Positions 9,189-19,464 of a stretch of DNA of 64,000 nt are shown piece after piece. The DNA lies in the NCBI GenBank assembly GCA_009694195.1, contig SHVQ01000001.1:1-64000 (forward strand), written 5' to 3'. The number at the start of each line of letters is the position of its first letter. The stretch's first letter is position 1. This stretch comes from Rhodospirillales bacterium. Its GTDB lineage: Bacteria > Pseudomonadota > Alphaproteobacteria > Rhodospirillales > SHVQ01. A program made the translations under genes and the position numbers. Under the pieces are notes generated by a model, which was not told where the DNA came from, did no database searches, and was given only the letters and a program-made list of their open reading frames with translations.

Positions 9189-10133
9189 CTAGTCGGGAAA
9201 CCGGTTATTTCCAACTCTTTTTTTCGAGGGACCCGGACAAAGTCCTCCCACTGTGTGCCCGATAACACACCGGGGGACGCCCGCGAGGTCGGTCTTTCGC
9301 ACGACATCTTGCATGCCAACGGACGAAAGCATGGCGCAGACCGGGTCCGCTTGCCCAAGACCGACCTCGAACGCGACGAACCCGCCAGCATTGAGCATGC
9401 ACCCGAGCCGCGGAATGATCTCCCGAAAGCGTTCGAGCCCATCGGCACCACCGTCGAGCGCCAGCCTCGGCTCGAACTTCGCCACGTCGGGTGACAGGTT
9501 TTCGATTTCACACGTCGGGATGTACGGAGGATTTGAAACGATCACATCAAATCGTTGGTCGAGTCCTTCGCCCCAATGGCAGTTCACGAACCGGCTCCGC
9601 TCCGCGAGCCCGAGTGATTCGGAATTGGCGCGGGCGACGCCAAGCGCCGAATCGCTGATGTCGACCCCGATCCCGCGGGCGCTCGGCATTTCGTGCAGAA
9701 GCGCCAACAGCAGGCATCCTGAACCGGTGCCGAGATCGAGGATCGACGGCCGGGCAGCCGGCGGCCGGTTCGCCAGCACCGCCTCCACCACAGTTTCGGT
9801 CTCCGGCCGCGGGATCAACGTGTCGGGCGTGATCCGGAAGGAGAGGCTCCAGAACTCCCGAAGGCCGAGGATGTGAGCGATCGGCTCCCGCGCCATGCGG
9901 CGCCGGAGCAACGACTCGAGCCTCGCCATTTCGGGCTTACAAAAGGGACGCTCCGGCCTGAGGAGCAGCGCCTCCGGAGGAACGCCGAGGACAGAGGCGA
10001 CGAGAAGACGGGCTTCCAATCTCACCGCCGAGATACCCGCCCGCGCCAACGCTTCGGTCGCCTCCCGAAACGCATCCGCTGCCGTCTTTGTCATCGCGTC
10101 GTTCAACGCTGAACGCAAGCTCGCACCGCTCAT
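9189..10133 (-). CDS. prmC: Release factor glutamine N5-methyltransferase PrmC
   Basis: S-adenosylmethionine-dependent enzyme that methylates the glutamine of the GGQ motif in RF1 and RF2. Its 314 residues show the N-terminal helical domain, the SAM-binding motif DLGTGSG (133-139) and the catalytic NPPY (201-204). The ATG overlaps the prfA stop by 4 bp (ATGA), which indicates translational coupling with its substrate RF1. The C-terminal tail after about residue 285 is longer than usual and shows little conservation. Confidence 0.96.
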   Translation of the reverse strand: MSGASLRSALNDAMTKTAADAFREATEALARAGISAVRLEARLLVASVLGVPPEALLLRPERPFCKPEMARLESLLRRRMAREPIAHILGLREFWSLSFRITPDTLIPRPETETVVEAVLANRPPAARPSILDLGTGSGCLLLALLHEMPSARGIGVDISDSALGVARANSESLGLAERSRFVNCHWGEGLDQRFDVIVSNPPYIPTCEIENLSPDVAKFEPRLALDGGADGLERFREIIPRLGCMLNAGGFVAFEVGLGQADPVCAMLSSVGMQDVVRKTDLAGVPRCVIGHTVGGLCPGPSKKRVGNNRFPD

Positions 10134-11203
10134 GTCATTTCCGCCAGGCGCCGCGCCTCGTCATCCGCCGTCAACGCGTCGATCAACGCGTCGATCTCGC
10201 CGTCCAAGACACGGTCGAGCTTGTAGAGAGTCATGTTGATCCGGTGATCGGTCACGCGGCCCTGCGGAAAATTGTAAGTCCGGATGCGCTCCGAGCGGTC
10301 GCCGGTCCCGACTTGATCTTTCCGGGTTTGCGCGCGTTCGGCGTCGCGGCGCTGGCGTTCCTGCTCGAACAGGCGCGCGCGCAAGATCTTCATCGCTTTC
10401 GCCCGGTTCTTGTGCTGCGATTTTTCATCCTGCTGCGAGACGACGAGTCCGCTCGGAAGGTGCGTAATGCGCACCGCGCTGTCCGTCGTGTTGACGGACT
10501 GCCCGCCGGGTCCCCGGGAGCGAAAGACATCGATCCGCAGATCCTTCTCCTCGATGTGGATGTCGATCTCTTCCGCCTCCGGCATCACGGCAACGGTCGC
10601 GGCAGACGTATGAATGCGTCCGCTTGCCTCCGTCGCGGGGACGCGCTGCACGCGGTGCACGCCGGATTCGAATTTCAGGCGCGCGAACACGCCGCGGCCG
10701 GCGATCTCGGCAATCGCCTCCTTGTAACCGCCGATGCCGGTGTCGCTGATGTGGATGATCTCGAACTTCCAACGGCGATTTTCCGCATACCGCTGGTACA
10801 TGCGGAAAAGATCGGCGGCGAAGAGGGCAGCCTCCCCGCCGCCCGTCCCTGCCCGAACTTCGAGAATGGCGTTGCGTTCATCGACTTCGTCTTTCGGCAG
10901 AAGAAGGAGTTGAACCTGACGCTCGACATCGGGAAGGCGCGCCTTGAGGTCCCGGTATTCCTTCTCGGCGAGATCGCGGATCTCCTTGTCGCTTGCGGCA
11001 TCGGACATGATCTCGGAGACGCTTTCGAGTTCGGCCCGAGTCTTGTTCAGTTCTTCGATGCCTTTGACGACCCGCCCGAGCTCCGCGTGCTCCTTCGAGA
11101 TGCGGGCAAAGTCGGGCCTTTGCGGCGTGTTCGGGCGAGAGAGCAGGTCGGTCAGCTCACCGTAGCGGGCGACAACCCGCTCGAGGTTTCGATCCAGATT
11201 CAC
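10130..11203 (-). CDS. prfA: Peptide chain release factor 1
   Basis: Recognises UAA and UAG stop codons and triggers hydrolysis of peptidyl-tRNA on the ribosome. The 357-residue protein has the usual domain order: the codon-recognition PAT tripeptide at 189-191 and the GGQ peptidyl-transfer motif at 233-235, whose Gln is the PrmC target. It overlaps hemA upstream and prmC downstream by 4 bp each, so it lies inside a tightly coupled operon. Confidence 0.98.
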   Translation of the reverse strand: MNLDRNLERVVARYGELTDLLSRPNTPQRPDFARISKEHAELGRVVKGIEELNKTRAELESVSEIMSDAASDKEIRDLAEKEYRDLKARLPDVERQVQLLLLPKDEVDERNAILEVRAGTGGGEAALFAADLFRMYQRYAENRRWKFEIIHISDTGIGGYKEAIAEIAGRGVFARLKFESGVHRVQRVPATEASGRIHTSAATVAVMPEAEEIDIHIEEKDLRIDVFRSRGPGGQSVNTTDSAVRITHLPSGLVVSQQDEKSQHKNRAKAMKILRARLFEQERQRRDAERAQTRKDQVGTGDRSERIRTYNFPQGRVTDHRINMTLYKLDRVLDGEIDALIDALTADDEARRLAEMT

Positions 11204-12534
11204 GTCCCGTCGCCTTCGCGCTTCTTATGCGGCTCGTCCTTGGTTGAATCCGTCGCCACATCGACCGCCGGATCGCGGGCGAACAGACGCAAGAGAGTGC
11301 GATCGAGCAGGTTTAACTCCGTCTGTCCTGCATCGCCCTGGGCGGCGGCCTCCCGGAGCAGCCGCGTCGGGGCATGCAGGAGGCGGCTGACGAGGATCCG
11401 CGTTGCGCGCTCGGCGTCGCCGCCCGCTTCAGCCACGGCTTGCTGACGTGCCGCTTCAAACTGCTGGCGGAGCCGGGTCAGAGTCGGGATCGCGCCGCGT
11501 TCGCGCCGCTCGCGCCAGAAGACCGCGAGTTCGGCTTCGACGATGGCATCGGCCTTCTCCGCCTCCGCTTCCCGGCTGCGACGCCCTTGGGTCGCCACCC
11601 GCTCGAGATCGTCGAGGTTGTAAAGAAAGGCCTCCTCGAGATCGCCGGCGGCCGGTTCCACGTCGCCGGGGATAGCGATGTCGGCGATGAAGATCGGCTT
11701 GTGCCGGCGGCGGGCGATTGCCTGGGAAACGACATCGAAGGTAAGCACATGGCGGCGCATGCCGAGAGAAGCAATCACGATGTCGGCCCCGGCGAGCAAA
11801 CTCGGGAGCCCGGCAAGCGTGCCAAAGTGGCAGTCAAGCTCGCGGGCGGCAGCCTCCGCCTTGGGCTCGGCGGTATCCACGACAGTCATCGTCTTAAGCC
11901 CGCCCGCCGCGAGCTCGCGCGCGATCAGCATTCCCATGTCGCCGCCGCCGACGAGCAGCGCGGTGCAACCGCTGAGCTCGCCATGCAGATCGTGGGCGAG
12001 GCGGCCGGCGGCGGCCGCAATCGAGACAGGGCGCTCGCCGATCGCGGTTTCGGTCCGGACCCGCTTGGCCGCGGCGTAGGCCGACTGCAAGATCGCCTCA
12101 AGCTCGGAGCCGCTCATCCCGGCATCCCTGGCGAGGCGATGGCTGGCCTTCACTTGCCCGAGCACCTGGGGCTCGCCGACCACCTGGCTGTCGAGCGAAG
12201 CCGCAACGCGAAAGATGTGGCGAACGGCAGCCTCTCCACTCAGCGCATGCATCTGGCCGTCCAGCTCGGCCGCCGGCACTCCCGCGTGATCGGCGAGCAC
12301 CGATACGATCGCCTGTAGGGCGCGAGCGTGATCGTCGTGGACGGCGTGGACCTCCACCCTGTCGCAGGTGGAAAGAACGAGGGCTTGGCGTAGGCCGGCG
12401 CAGCGCAGACGGTCGAGAAAGACCGGCAGCGCGGGTTCCGGAATGAACAGGCGATCGCGCACGGAAAGCGAGCTCGTCCGGTGGTTGGCGCCGACCACGA
12501 GCGGTTCGAAGACGATCGCGCGGCGCACGGTCAT
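11200..12534 (-). CDS. hemA: Glutamyl-tRNA reductase (C5 pathway of tetrapyrrole synthesis)
   Basis: NADPH-dependent reductase that converts glutamyl-tRNA(Glu) to glutamate-1-semialdehyde, the first step of the C5 route to 5-aminolevulinate. The 444-residue sequence has the N-terminal [15 protein letters not shown], the catalytic Cys57 in STCDRVE, the conserved [17 protein letters not shown] segment (113-129), the nucleotide-binding GGGDMG (196-201) and a helical dimerisation tail. It sits between hisS and prfA with 4-bp overlaps on both sides. Classical Alphaproteobacteria make 5-aminolevulinate with ALA synthase, which is often also called hemA; this protein is not that enzyme. Active-site features look intact. 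Confidence 0.96.
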   Translation of the reverse strand: MTVRRAIVFEPLVVGANHRTSSLSVRDRLFIPEPALPVFLDRLRCAGLRQALVLSTCDRVEVHAVHDDHARALQAIVSVLADHAGVPAAELDGQMHALSGEAAVRHIFRVAASLDSQVVGEPQVLGQVKASHRLARDAGMSGSELEAILQSAYAAAKRVRTETAIGERPVSIAAAAGRLAHDLHGELSGCTALLVGGGDMGMLIARELAAGGLKTMTVVDTAEPKAEAAARELDCHFGTLAGLPSLLAGADIVIASLGMRRHVLTFDVVSQAIARRRHKPIFIADIAIPGDVEPAAGDLEEAFLYNLDDLERVATQGRRSREAEAEKADAIVEAELAVFWRERRERGAIPTLTRLRQQFEAARQQAVAEAGGDAERATRILVSRLLHAPTRLLREAAAQGDAGQTELNLLDRTLLRLFARDPAVDVATDSTKDEPHKKREGDGT

Positions 12535-13787
12535 GTTCGTTCCTGGCGGTACGGGGCAAGACGATCGGCGATCCCATCGAGCCGCACCTCCGTCTGCTCG
12601 CCGGTCTCCATGTCGCGCACGGTTGCAGCTCCACGCGCAAGCTCATCCTCGCCCAAAATGACCACTGCCCGCGCGCGCGCCTTATTGGCTTGCCTCATCC
12701 GCTTCTTGAGGTTGCCGGTCATCGGCATTTCGACGATAAAGCCATGCTTGCGCAGCTGTTGCGCGACCTGGACGGCCTTCGGCTCCGCGCCGTCGCCGAC
12801 GGCCAACACGGCGATCGGACGCGCCGGCGCCGGGGGCTCCGCGATCAGCATCGAAAGCCGCTCGATCCCGGCCGCCCAGCCGGTGCCGGGGGTCGGCGGG
12901 CCGCCCAATTGCTCGATCAAGCCGTCGTATCGGCCGCCCGCGAGCACGGCGCCCTGGGCGCCAAGCGCATCGGTCACGAATTCGAACGCCGTATGGCAAT
13001 AGTAGTCGAGGCCGCGAACGAGCCCGGGGTTCACGGTGGCGGAGACTCCGGCCGCTTCGAGCCCGCGAAGCAATTGCTCGAAGTAGCGTTTCGACGCGCC
13101 GTTGAGGCTGTCCCGGAGGAGCGGTGCTCCCGCGACCACGTCCTGGTCGCCCGCGTCCTTCGAATCGAAGATACGAAGCGGGTTGCGCTCCAGACGGACG
13201 AGACTATCGGGAGAAAGCCGGCTCTTGTGATTTTGCAGATAGCCGATCAGAACGCTCCGGTATGCGTTCCGGCTTTCGGAGTCGCCGAGCGTGTTGAGTT
13301 CGAGCTTGACCTTGTCCTTGAGCCCTAACGCATCGAGAACATGCGCTCCGAGCGCGATGATCTCCACGTCGGCAACCGGCTCGGCGACCCCGAGGATTTC
13401 GACGTCGACCTGGTGAAATTGGCGGAGGCGGCCCTTCTGGGGGCGCTCGTAGCGGAACATCGGTCCCGCGCAGAAGACTTTAAGGGGAAGGTGCTGAGCG
13501 AGACCGTTGGAGAGAAAGGCGCGTGCCACGGCGGCCGTGTACTCGGGCCGGAGCGTGATGCTGTCGCCGCCTTTATCTTCGAAGGTGTACATCTCTTTCG
13601 TCACGATGTCCGAGGTGTCGCCGAGGGTGCGCCGGAACACCTCCGTGAATTCGAAAATGGGCGTCGATATCTCCGCGTAGCCGTAACGCTCGGCAATGGC
13701 GCGCGCCGTCTCTTCGACGAAACGGTGACGGCGCTTCTCGTCAGGCAAAAGATCGTGCGTGCCGCGAACGGGCTGGAGAGCGGGCAT
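12531..13787 (-). CDS. hisS: Histidyl-tRNA synthetase
   Basis: Class II aminoacyl-tRNA synthetase that charges tRNA(His). The 418 residues contain the N-terminal LQPVRGTHD, motif 2 with FRYERPQKGRLRQFHQ (111-126), the histidine-specific GLDYYCHTAFEF, motif 3 around GGRYDGL, and the C-terminal anticodon-binding domain with VLAVGD. The usual LRPEGTA appears as LRPEYTA. The stop overlaps the hemA start by 4 bp, and ispG ends 15 bp upstream. Confidence 0.98.
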   Translation of the reverse strand: MPALQPVRGTHDLLPDEKRRHRFVEETARAIAERYGYAEISTPIFEFTEVFRRTLGDTSDIVTKEMYTFEDKGGDSITLRPEYTAAVARAFLSNGLAQHLPLKVFCAGPMFRYERPQKGRLRQFHQVDVEILGVAEPVADVEIIALGAHVLDALGLKDKVKLELNTLGDSESRNAYRSVLIGYLQNHKSRLSPDSLVRLERNPLRIFDSKDAGDQDVVAGAPLLRDSLNGASKRYFEQLLRGLEAAGVSATVNPGLVRGLDYYCHTAFEFVTDALGAQGAVLAGGRYDGLIEQLGGPPTPGTGWAAGIERLSMLIAEPPAPARPIAVLAVGDGAEPKAVQVAQQLRKHGFIVEMPMTGNLKKRMRQANKARARAVVILGEDELARGAATVRDMETGEQTEVRLDGIADRLAPYRQERT

Positions 13788-13802
13788 GGGAGTGCTGTTC
13801 CG

Positions 13803-15077
13803 CTAACGGACGGCGGCGGCGGAAGGTGCGGAGAGCAGCTCCGACGTGCGCGGCTTGTAGCGGGTCGCGACATATGTCTCGACGATCGCCTGGAACTCTT
13901 CGGCGATTCTCGGCCCTCTCAATGTGACCGTCTTGGCGCCGTCGATGAAGACGGGCGCCGAAGGCTCCTCGCCTGTGCCGGGCAGGCTGATGCCGATGTC
14001 AGCGTGCTTGCTCTCGCCCGGGCCGTTCACGATGCAGCCCATCACGGCCAGGCTCATCGTCTCGACGCCTTCGTAGCGCTCCCGCCAGACCGGCATGCGC
14101 TCGCGGACATGGGTTTGGATACTGTCGGCGAGCTCCTGGAAGACCGTGCTCGTGGTGCGCCCGCATCCCGGGCACGCGGACACCAACGGGACAAACGCGC
14201 GAAGTCCCATCGTCTGCAAAATCTCCTGGGCGACGATAACTTCGCGCGTACGGTCGCCACCCGGCTCCGGCGTCAGCGAGATGCGAATGGTATCGCCGAT
14301 CCCCTGTTGCAGCAGGACCGCGAGCGCAGCGGTGGAGGCGACGATCCCCTTCGATCCCATGCCGGCTTCGGTGAGACCGAGATGGAGCGCGTAGTCGCCG
14401 CGAGCAGCAAGACCCCGGTAGACGGAGATAAGGCTCTGCACGTCGCTTACTTTGCAGGAGAGGACGATTTTGTCCCGGCCCATCCCGAGCGACTCGGCCC
14501 GGGCGGCGCTTTCGAGAGCGGACACGATGAGCGCTTCGTGGATGATGGCGCTTGAATCCTTCGGCTCGCGGGCGCGTGAATTTTCGTCCATCAGGCGCGT
14601 CAGCAGATCCTGATCCAGGCTGCCCCAGTTGACGCCGATGCGGACCGGGCGGTCGTGCTTGAGGGCGACTTCGATCATCGTCGCAAACTGCGTGTCGCGC
14701 TTTTCACGGAAGCCGACGTTGCCGGGGTTGATGCGGTATTTGGCAAGCGCGTCGGCACAGGCCGGATATTTGGTCAGCAACCGGTGCCCATTGTAATGAA
14801 AGTCACCGACCAGCGGTACGCTCAGACCCTGCCGGTCGAGGCTCTCGCGGATGTGCGGCACGGCGGCTGCGGACTCCTCGCGGTCGACCGTGATCCGAAC
14901 GAGCTCGGATCCAGCGCGCGCGAGCGCCGCCGCTTGCGCCGCCGTCGCCTCGGCATCCGCCGTGTCGGTATTGGTCATCGACTGAACGACGATCGGCGCG
15001 TCGCCGCCGATGACGACATGACCAATCGGGACCGGGATGCTTCGCCGTCGCGACATCGCGTGATGTTGTCTCGACAT
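13803..15077 (-). CDS. ispG: 4-hydroxy-3-methylbut-2-en-1-yl diphosphate synthase (flavodoxin)
   Basis: Penultimate enzyme of the MEP isoprenoid pathway; reductively converts MEcPP to HMBPP using a [4Fe-4S] cluster. The 424-residue protein has the TIM-barrel part with [11 protein letters not shown] and the C-terminal cluster-binding part with CPGCGRT and [14 protein letters not shown], which supply the three ligand cysteines plus a glutamate. An inner ATG at residue 8 is an alternative start. It lies 65 bp after rodZ and 15 bp before hisS on the same strand. The rodZ-ispG-hisS order is common in proteobacteria. Confidence 0.97.
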   Translation of the reverse strand: MSRQHHAMSRRRSIPVPIGHVVIGGDAPIVVQSMTNTDTADAEATAAQAAALARAGSELVRITVDREESAAAVPHIRESLDRQGLSVPLVGDFHYNGHRLLTKYPACADALAKYRINPGNVGFREKRDTQFATMIEVALKHDRPVRIGVNWGSLDQDLLTRLMDENSRAREPKDSSAIIHEALIVSALESAARAESLGMGRDKIVLSCKVSDVQSLISVYRGLAARGDYALHLGLTEAGMGSKGIVASTAALAVLLQQGIGDTIRISLTPEPGGDRTREVIVAQEILQTMGLRAFVPLVSACPGCGRTTSTVFQELADSIQTHVRERMPVWRERYEGVETMSLAVMGCIVNGPGESKHADIGISLPGTGEEPSAPVFIDGAKTVTLRGPRIAEEFQAIVETYVATRYKPRTSELLSAPSAAAVR

Positions 15078-15142
15078 GTCTTCGCCTTCGGTTCCTGAAA
15101 ATGGCGACGGCCGGATGCACTGGCGCGAGAAAGCCCGAACGA

Positions 15143-16510
15143 TCAGTCGGCAGTTGCAGTCCCGGCCCTGAGACGCTCAGCGTCGAGCACGATATTCCGC
15201 CGCACGCTGCTGGAATGGCCGACGGACGGCACCGGCTGGCCGTCGACGCGAATTTCGAGCGCACCGGCATCACCGGTCAAAAGCTTCAATCCCGACCGAT
15301 CGGGAACACGATAGCTGTCGCCCGCCCTCAGCAACCGGGTGAGCAGCATCTCGTTCGCGTTGTCGTCGCGAACTTGTATCCAGCTATTGCCTTTGGCCGT
15401 AATGAGGATGCGCGAACCGGATTCGTTGCCGCCATAGGCACGCGGCGCGGGGGCCGCCGCTGTCTGGGCATTCGCAGATGCGGACGGCGTCGCATCCGGC
15501 ACTGAATTCAGGGGAGGCGTTTGGGTTCGGGCGGGTTCGCGTGCCGGTTCGGGAGTCTTGCGGGCCGCTTCCGGAGCCGAAGACGGGCTCGGTGGCTCCG
15601 GTGCCCCTGCCGCGACAACGGGCACGACGCTCGCCGGTTCGGGACTCGCAACCGCGGGGCTATCCGGTTTCGGTTTATCGGGTTGGGGCTTCGGAGCGGC
15701 GACGGGCTCAGACACGGGCATCGGCGGCGGCGAGGCTTGTCCGGTGGGCTCCGGCGGCGCGACCGTCGGGGTGGAATCGCTTCCGGCATTCACCGGAGCG
15801 GGTGCGGGAATGATTGGCGCGGTCGCAACCTGCACGGCCTTCGGAGGCGGCTCTTTCGGCGCGGTCCCCACTACGGTGCCACTTTCGGCCGATGCTGATG
15901 CGGGCGTCGGCGCCGGTCTCGATGCAAGGCTCGCCGGCGGCATTTCCGGCCCGGTCGCCGCGGTCGCCGAGCCAGGAGACGGCTGACTCGAATCGTCCGC
16001 GGTGCTGCCGAAGGACCGTGCATCGGTGGCAAACTGGGCGATGCGTTCCGGCAACGGCGCGATGAGGTCGAAAAAGAAATTGTCCTTGGCCGCGCTGACG
16101 TACCAGCCTGTGTAAGCAATGACGGCAATGGCGACGCCGACGAAGACGACGGCGCCCCCCGGAATTCCGGTTTCGATGATCGGCCTCGGAAAGTCGAGTT
16201 TGGTCTTGTCGCCGACGCACGATGACTCGGCCTTGAACCGCCGCACGACTTCCTGGCTGTCGAGTCCGAGATGTTGGGAATAGGCGCGAATGAACCCGAT
16301 GGCGTACGCCGCGCCTGGCAGGTCCTTGATGCGCCCGGCTTCAATCGCTTCGATGTATCTGCGATTGATGCACAAAGCGTCCGCCACGCTGCCCAGGTCT
16401 TCGCCAAGGCGCACACGCAATGCACGCAACAGAGCGCCAACGTTCGCCCGACCATCGCAAGCGGCCTGGCCGTTTTGCTCGGCGCCGCGTACGGAATCAC
16501 CGTCGTTCAA
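15143..16510 (-). CDS. rodZ: RodZ-like cytoskeletal helix-turn-helix membrane protein
   Basis: Inner-membrane protein that links MreB to the elongation machinery. The 455 residues have a cytoplasmic Xre-type helix-turn-helix domain (about 22-95), one transmembrane segment (118-138), a long periplasmic Pro/Ala-rich linker (about 165-345), and a C-terminal DUF4115 domain with SWIQVRDDN (about 365-440). The linker is of the low-complexity type usual in this family. It is the first gene of the ispG-hisS-hemA-prfA-prmC series; tandem palindromes lie about 120 bp upstream. Confidence 0.92.
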   Translation of the reverse strand: MNDGDSVRGAEQNGQAACDGRANVGALLRALRVRLGEDLGSVADALCINRRYIEAIEAGRIKDLPGAAYAIGFIRAYSQHLGLDSQEVVRRFKAESSCVGDKTKLDFPRPIIETGIPGGAVVFVGVAIAVIAYTGWYVSAAKDNFFFDLIAPLPERIAQFATDARSFGSTADDSSQPSPGSATAATGPEMPPASLASRPAPTPASASAESGTVVGTAPKEPPPKAVQVATAPIIPAPAPVNAGSDSTPTVAPPEPTGQASPPPMPVSEPVAAPKPQPDKPKPDSPAVASPEPASVVPVVAAGAPEPPSPSSAPEAARKTPEPAREPARTQTPPLNSVPDATPSASANAQTAAAPAPRAYGGNESGSRILITAKGNSWIQVRDDNANEMLLTRLLRAGDSYRVPDRSGLKLLTGDAGALEIRVDGQPVPSVGHSSSVRRNIVLDAERLRAGTATAD

Positions 16511-16629
16511 AACAACCCTCGAATCTCGTCAATCTGAATCACTTCACGCCGGGCGCGCCCCCGCGAGCATCCGGCCTGCCCCGCGACTACGAGCGCCCCT
16601 AAATGCCGGTCAACATCGTCAAGGAGCAT

Positions 16630-16646
16630 ACCCGGGTCACCCGGGT
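16630..16646. repeat. Two adjacent ACCCGGGT palindromes upstream of rodZ
   Basis: The 8-bp palindrome ACCCGGGT occurs at 16630-16637 and again at 16639-16646, separated by one C, so the whole 17 bp is also symmetric. It lies in the 288-bp gap between the rodZ start and the lysC stop. The arrangement could be a binding site for a dimeric regulator or a short hairpin; there is no following T tract. Confidence 0.5.
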
Positions 16647-16798
16647 AATTGTGCCGAATAATGCCGGAATTTCAAGCCTGAAACGGTAGATTCTTCAAAT
16701 CTGACTCGATCTTGCCGACCCCCGGAACGCTCGGGGGCGATCCGAGACGCCGCCGGATGCCCGACTTCAGGACAATATTTATAGCTATTATCAATAGG

Positions 16799-18019
16799 TT
16801 AATCCGAATCAAGGCCGTACACGGAGTGAAGGGCCCGGAGCGCCAGCTCGGTATAGTCCTCGGCGATCAGGACGCTAACCTTGATCTCGGACGTGGAAAT
16901 GGCCTGGATGTTGATCCCCTTGTCGGCGAGGGCCTGGAACATGCGCTGGGCCACGCCTGCGTGACTGCGCATGCCGACACCGATGACCGAAACTTTGGCA
17001 ACGCCCGCGTCGGACACCAGCTTCCGATAGCGAAGATTATCCCGCTGCTTCTCGAGCAGATCCACGGTCCGCGCGAGGTCGCTACCGGCAACGGTAAACG
17101 TGATATCCGTTGTCTTCCCATCCGGCGAGACGCTCTGCACGATCATATCGACGTTGACGTTGGCCGCCGCGAGGGGGCCAAAGATATGCGCGGCGACGCC
17201 GGGCTTGTCCATGACGCCGACAAGCGTGACCTTGGCTTCGTCCCGGCTGTAGGCGATTCCGCTAACGAGTTCCTGTTCCACGATTTCGCCCTCATCCACC
17301 ACAAGAGTGCCCGGCTCGTCCTTGTAACTGGAGAGGACCTGCACCCGCACGCCCCGCTTCATGGCCAGCTCCACCGAACGCGCGTGAAGCACTTTGGCGC
17401 CGAGCGAAGCCATCTCGAGCATTTCTTCGTAGGTGATCTTAGCGAGCTTCCGCGCTTTCGCAACGATGCGCGGATCGGCGGTATAGACGCCGTCCACGTC
17501 GGTGTAAATGTCGCAGCGGTCGGCGCCGAGTGCGGCGGCAAGAGCAACGGCGCTCGTGTCGGAGCCGCCGCGGCCGAGCGTCGTCACCCGGTTGTCCTTC
17601 GCGAGCCCCTGGAAGCCGGAGACGACCGGGACTTCGCCCAGCGCGAGCCGACGCTCGAGCTCGTCGGTCTCGATATCGATGATGCGCGCCTTGCCGTGGG
17701 CATCATCGGTGCGGATCGGAATCTGCCATCCGAGCCAAGAGCGCGCCTGCACGCCGATTTCCTGGAGCGCCAACGCGAGAAGACCCGCGGTCACCTGCTC
17801 GCCGGTTGAAACAACCGTGTCGTATTCGCGGGCATCGTGGATCGGGTTGACGCCGTTCACATATTCGACGAGCTGATTGGTAACGCCGGCCATCGCGGAC
17901 ACGACGACCGCGACCTGATGGCCCGCGTCGACCTCGCGTTTCACCTTGAGGGCGACGGCCTTGATGCGGCCGATATCGGCGACGGATGTCCCGCCGAACT
18001 TTTGAACAATGCGCGCCAT
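16799..18019 (-). CDS. lysC: Aspartate kinase
   Basis: Phosphorylates aspartate in the first step of lysine, threonine, methionine and diaminopimelate synthesis. The 406-residue protein has the kinase domain opening with KFGGTSVAD (residues 7-15), the catalytic region GRGGSDTSAVALAAAL, and two C-terminal ACT domains (about 265-400) for feedback control by lysine/threonine. The length fits the monofunctional alpha/beta-type enzyme. It is divergent from ubiG. No lysine-riboswitch-like leader is visible in the 120 bp upstream. Confidence 0.98.
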   Translation of the reverse strand: MARIVQKFGGTSVADIGRIKAVALKVKREVDAGHQVAVVVSAMAGVTNQLVEYVNGVNPIHDAREYDTVVSTGEQVTAGLLALALQEIGVQARSWLGWQIPIRTDDAHGKARIIDIETDELERRLALGEVPVVSGFQGLAKDNRVTTLGRGGSDTSAVALAAALGADRCDIYTDVDGVYTADPRIVAKARKLAKITYEEMLEMASLGAKVLHARSVELAMKRGVRVQVLSSYKDEPGTLVVDEGEIVEQELVSGIAYSRDEAKVTLVGVMDKPGVAAHIFGPLAAANVNVDMIVQSVSPDGKTTDITFTVAGSDLARTVDLLEKQRDNLRYRKLVSDAGVAKVSVIGVGMRSHAGVAQRMFQALADKGINIQAISTSEIKVSVLIAEDYTELALRALHSVYGLDSD

Positions 18020-18074
18020 CGGTGCGACACTCGGAGACCCAGGATCAAGGCCGGCCTTGCAGGTAGCCTGTCGG

Positions 18075-18102
18075 TTGCATTCGCGGCCGGCGCATTCATA
18101 CT
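18075..18102 (+). promoter_or_regulatory. Possible sigma-70-type promoter of ubiG
   Basis: TTGCAT (18075-18080) and CATACT (18097-18102) are separated by 16 nt, each matching four of six consensus bases. The ubiG ATG follows about 37 nt later. The match is moderate. Confidence 0.3.
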
Positions 18103-18139
18103 CTCAAGCCCCCGGAGAGGCAATCCCGGCCATGAGACG

Positions 18140-18937
18140 ATGAGTGAAATGACGGCCCGCCGCAAAACGAAAGCGCCCGCGAAGAAGCCCTCGACCGCGG
18201 CCAGCGAAGAAATCGCGCGGTTTTCCAAACAGGCGACGGCGTGGTGGGACGAAAGCGGCCCCTTCGCACCGCTCCACCACCTCAATCCCACGCGCATCGA
18301 GTTCATCCGCGATCACGTAGCTCCCCATTTCGGGCGCGAACCCGAAAGCGAGCGCCCGCTTCGCAATCTCGCGCTTCTCGATATCGGATGCGGCGGCGGC
18401 CTGATCGCCGAGCCCATGTGCCGGCTCGGCGCACGCGTCACGGGGATCGACGCGGACAAGACGGCTATCGAGACGGCCCGCCGCCATGCCCGTGCGGGCG
18501 GGCTCACGATTGCGTACCGGTGCGCGGCTCCGGAAGCCATCGCCGAAGGGAAGCAACGCTTCGATATCGTGCTGGCCCTCGAAGTGGTCGAGCACGTCGC
18601 GGATCTGGATGCGTTTATGGCCGCCTGCGCCGCGGTCTTGAAGCCCGGCGGCGCCGTCGTGGCATCGACGCTCAACCGAACGGCTCGTTCGTTCCTGCTC
18701 GCGAAGGTCGGAGCCGAGTATCTCCTGCGCTGGCTTCCGGTCGGCACGCACGATTGGCAAAAGTTCGTGAAGCCATCGGAGCTCGCCAAGGGCCTCTCGA
18801 AGCACGGCGTCCACGTCGAACGGCTCCAAGGCCTGAGCTATCGGCCGCTCACGCGCGCGTGGGCGATCACGAACGATCTCTCCGTGAACTATCTCGCTTT
18901 CGCGGTGAAACCGGGGAAACGCCGGAAGACAGCCTAA
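18140..18937 (+). CDS. ubiG: Bifunctional ubiquinone O-methyltransferase UbiG
   Basis: Carries out both O-methylation steps of ubiquinone biosynthesis at the membrane surface. The 265-residue protein has the SAM motif DIGCGGG (81-87), the acidic loop GIDAD, and the family signatures ALEVVEHV and STLNRTARSF. The ATG at 18140 is chosen because the upstream in-frame extension has no family similarity and overlaps the lysC 5' region. The basic Lys-rich N-terminus (about 25 residues) is not conserved. The stop overlaps the convergent DUF1178 stop by 4 bp. Confidence 0.96.
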   Translation: MSEMTARRKTKAPAKKPSTAASEEIARFSKQATAWWDESGPFAPLHHLNPTRIEFIRDHVAPHFGREPESERPLRNLALLDIGCGGGLIAEPMCRLGARVTGIDADKTAIETARRHARAGGLTIAYRCAAPEAIAEGKQRFDIVLALEVVEHVADLDAFMAACAAVLKPGGAVVASTLNRTARSFLLAKVGAEYLLRWLPVGTHDWQKFVKPSELAKGLSKHGVHVERLQGLSYRPLTRAWAITNDLSVNYLAFAVKPGKRRKTA

Positions 18938-19362
18938 TCGTTGCGGCGCGGGAGAGTCGGAAGCTGGTGAACCTCGATGCCTTCGTCGGTCAGCCTCGAC
19001 ACTTCTTTCGAGCTCGCCTCGCCGTAGATGCTGCGCTTCTCGACTTCACCGTAATGGATTCGACGGGCCTCGGCCGGAAACGACTCGCCGACATAATCGC
19101 AATGCTTCTCGACGTACGTCCGGAGCTGGGCAATCGTCGCCGCGGCCTGGGCGGGCGCCTCCTTCGTGCTCTCGTGCGTCGCGTCGCTGCGGCCTGAGCT
19201 CCTGGCAACATGCGGCGCCATCGGAGCTTTGCTCACCTCCGTATCGCCGCAGAGCGGACAATCGATGTCGCCCCGCTTGCGCTGCTGATCGAAAACGCCG
19301 CTGTTACGGAACCAGCCCTCGAACTCGTGGCCGTTGCTGCATTTTACCTGGTAGACGATCAT
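18934..19362 (-). CDS. DUF1178 family protein
   Basis: Small protein of 142 residues with a rubredoxin-like zinc-ribbon N-terminus: Cys8 and His12 in CSNGHEFEGWF, and Cys35/Cys38 in CPLCG. The C-terminal half has YVGESFPAEARRIHYGE, which is diagnostic of DUF1178. Function is unknown. In many Alphaproteobacteria it neighbours ubiG and a nitrilase-family gene, as here. It ends within the ubiG stop region on the opposite strand. Confidence 0.93.
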   Translation of the reverse strand: MIVYQVKCSNGHEFEGWFRNSGVFDQQRKRGDIDCPLCGDTEVSKAPMAPHVARSSGRSDATHESTKEAPAQAAATIAQLRTYVEKHCDYVGESFPAEARRIHYGEVEKRSIYGEASSKEVSRLTDEGIEVHQLPTLPRRND

Positions 19363-19464
19363 GGCGGCGTTCCGTCGTTACGAGGGCCGAAACAGATCAT
19401 ATAATCATTTCACTGACATCTACAAACCAGGGGTCCGGCAAGCCTATAGAAACAAGGTTAAGAA

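Noticed and set aside
10130-12534. hemA read as ALA synthase, the usual alphaproteobacterial meaning
   Set aside because: The protein has the glutamyl-tRNA-reductase Cys motif STCDRVE and lacks any PLP-lysine motif of ALA synthase.
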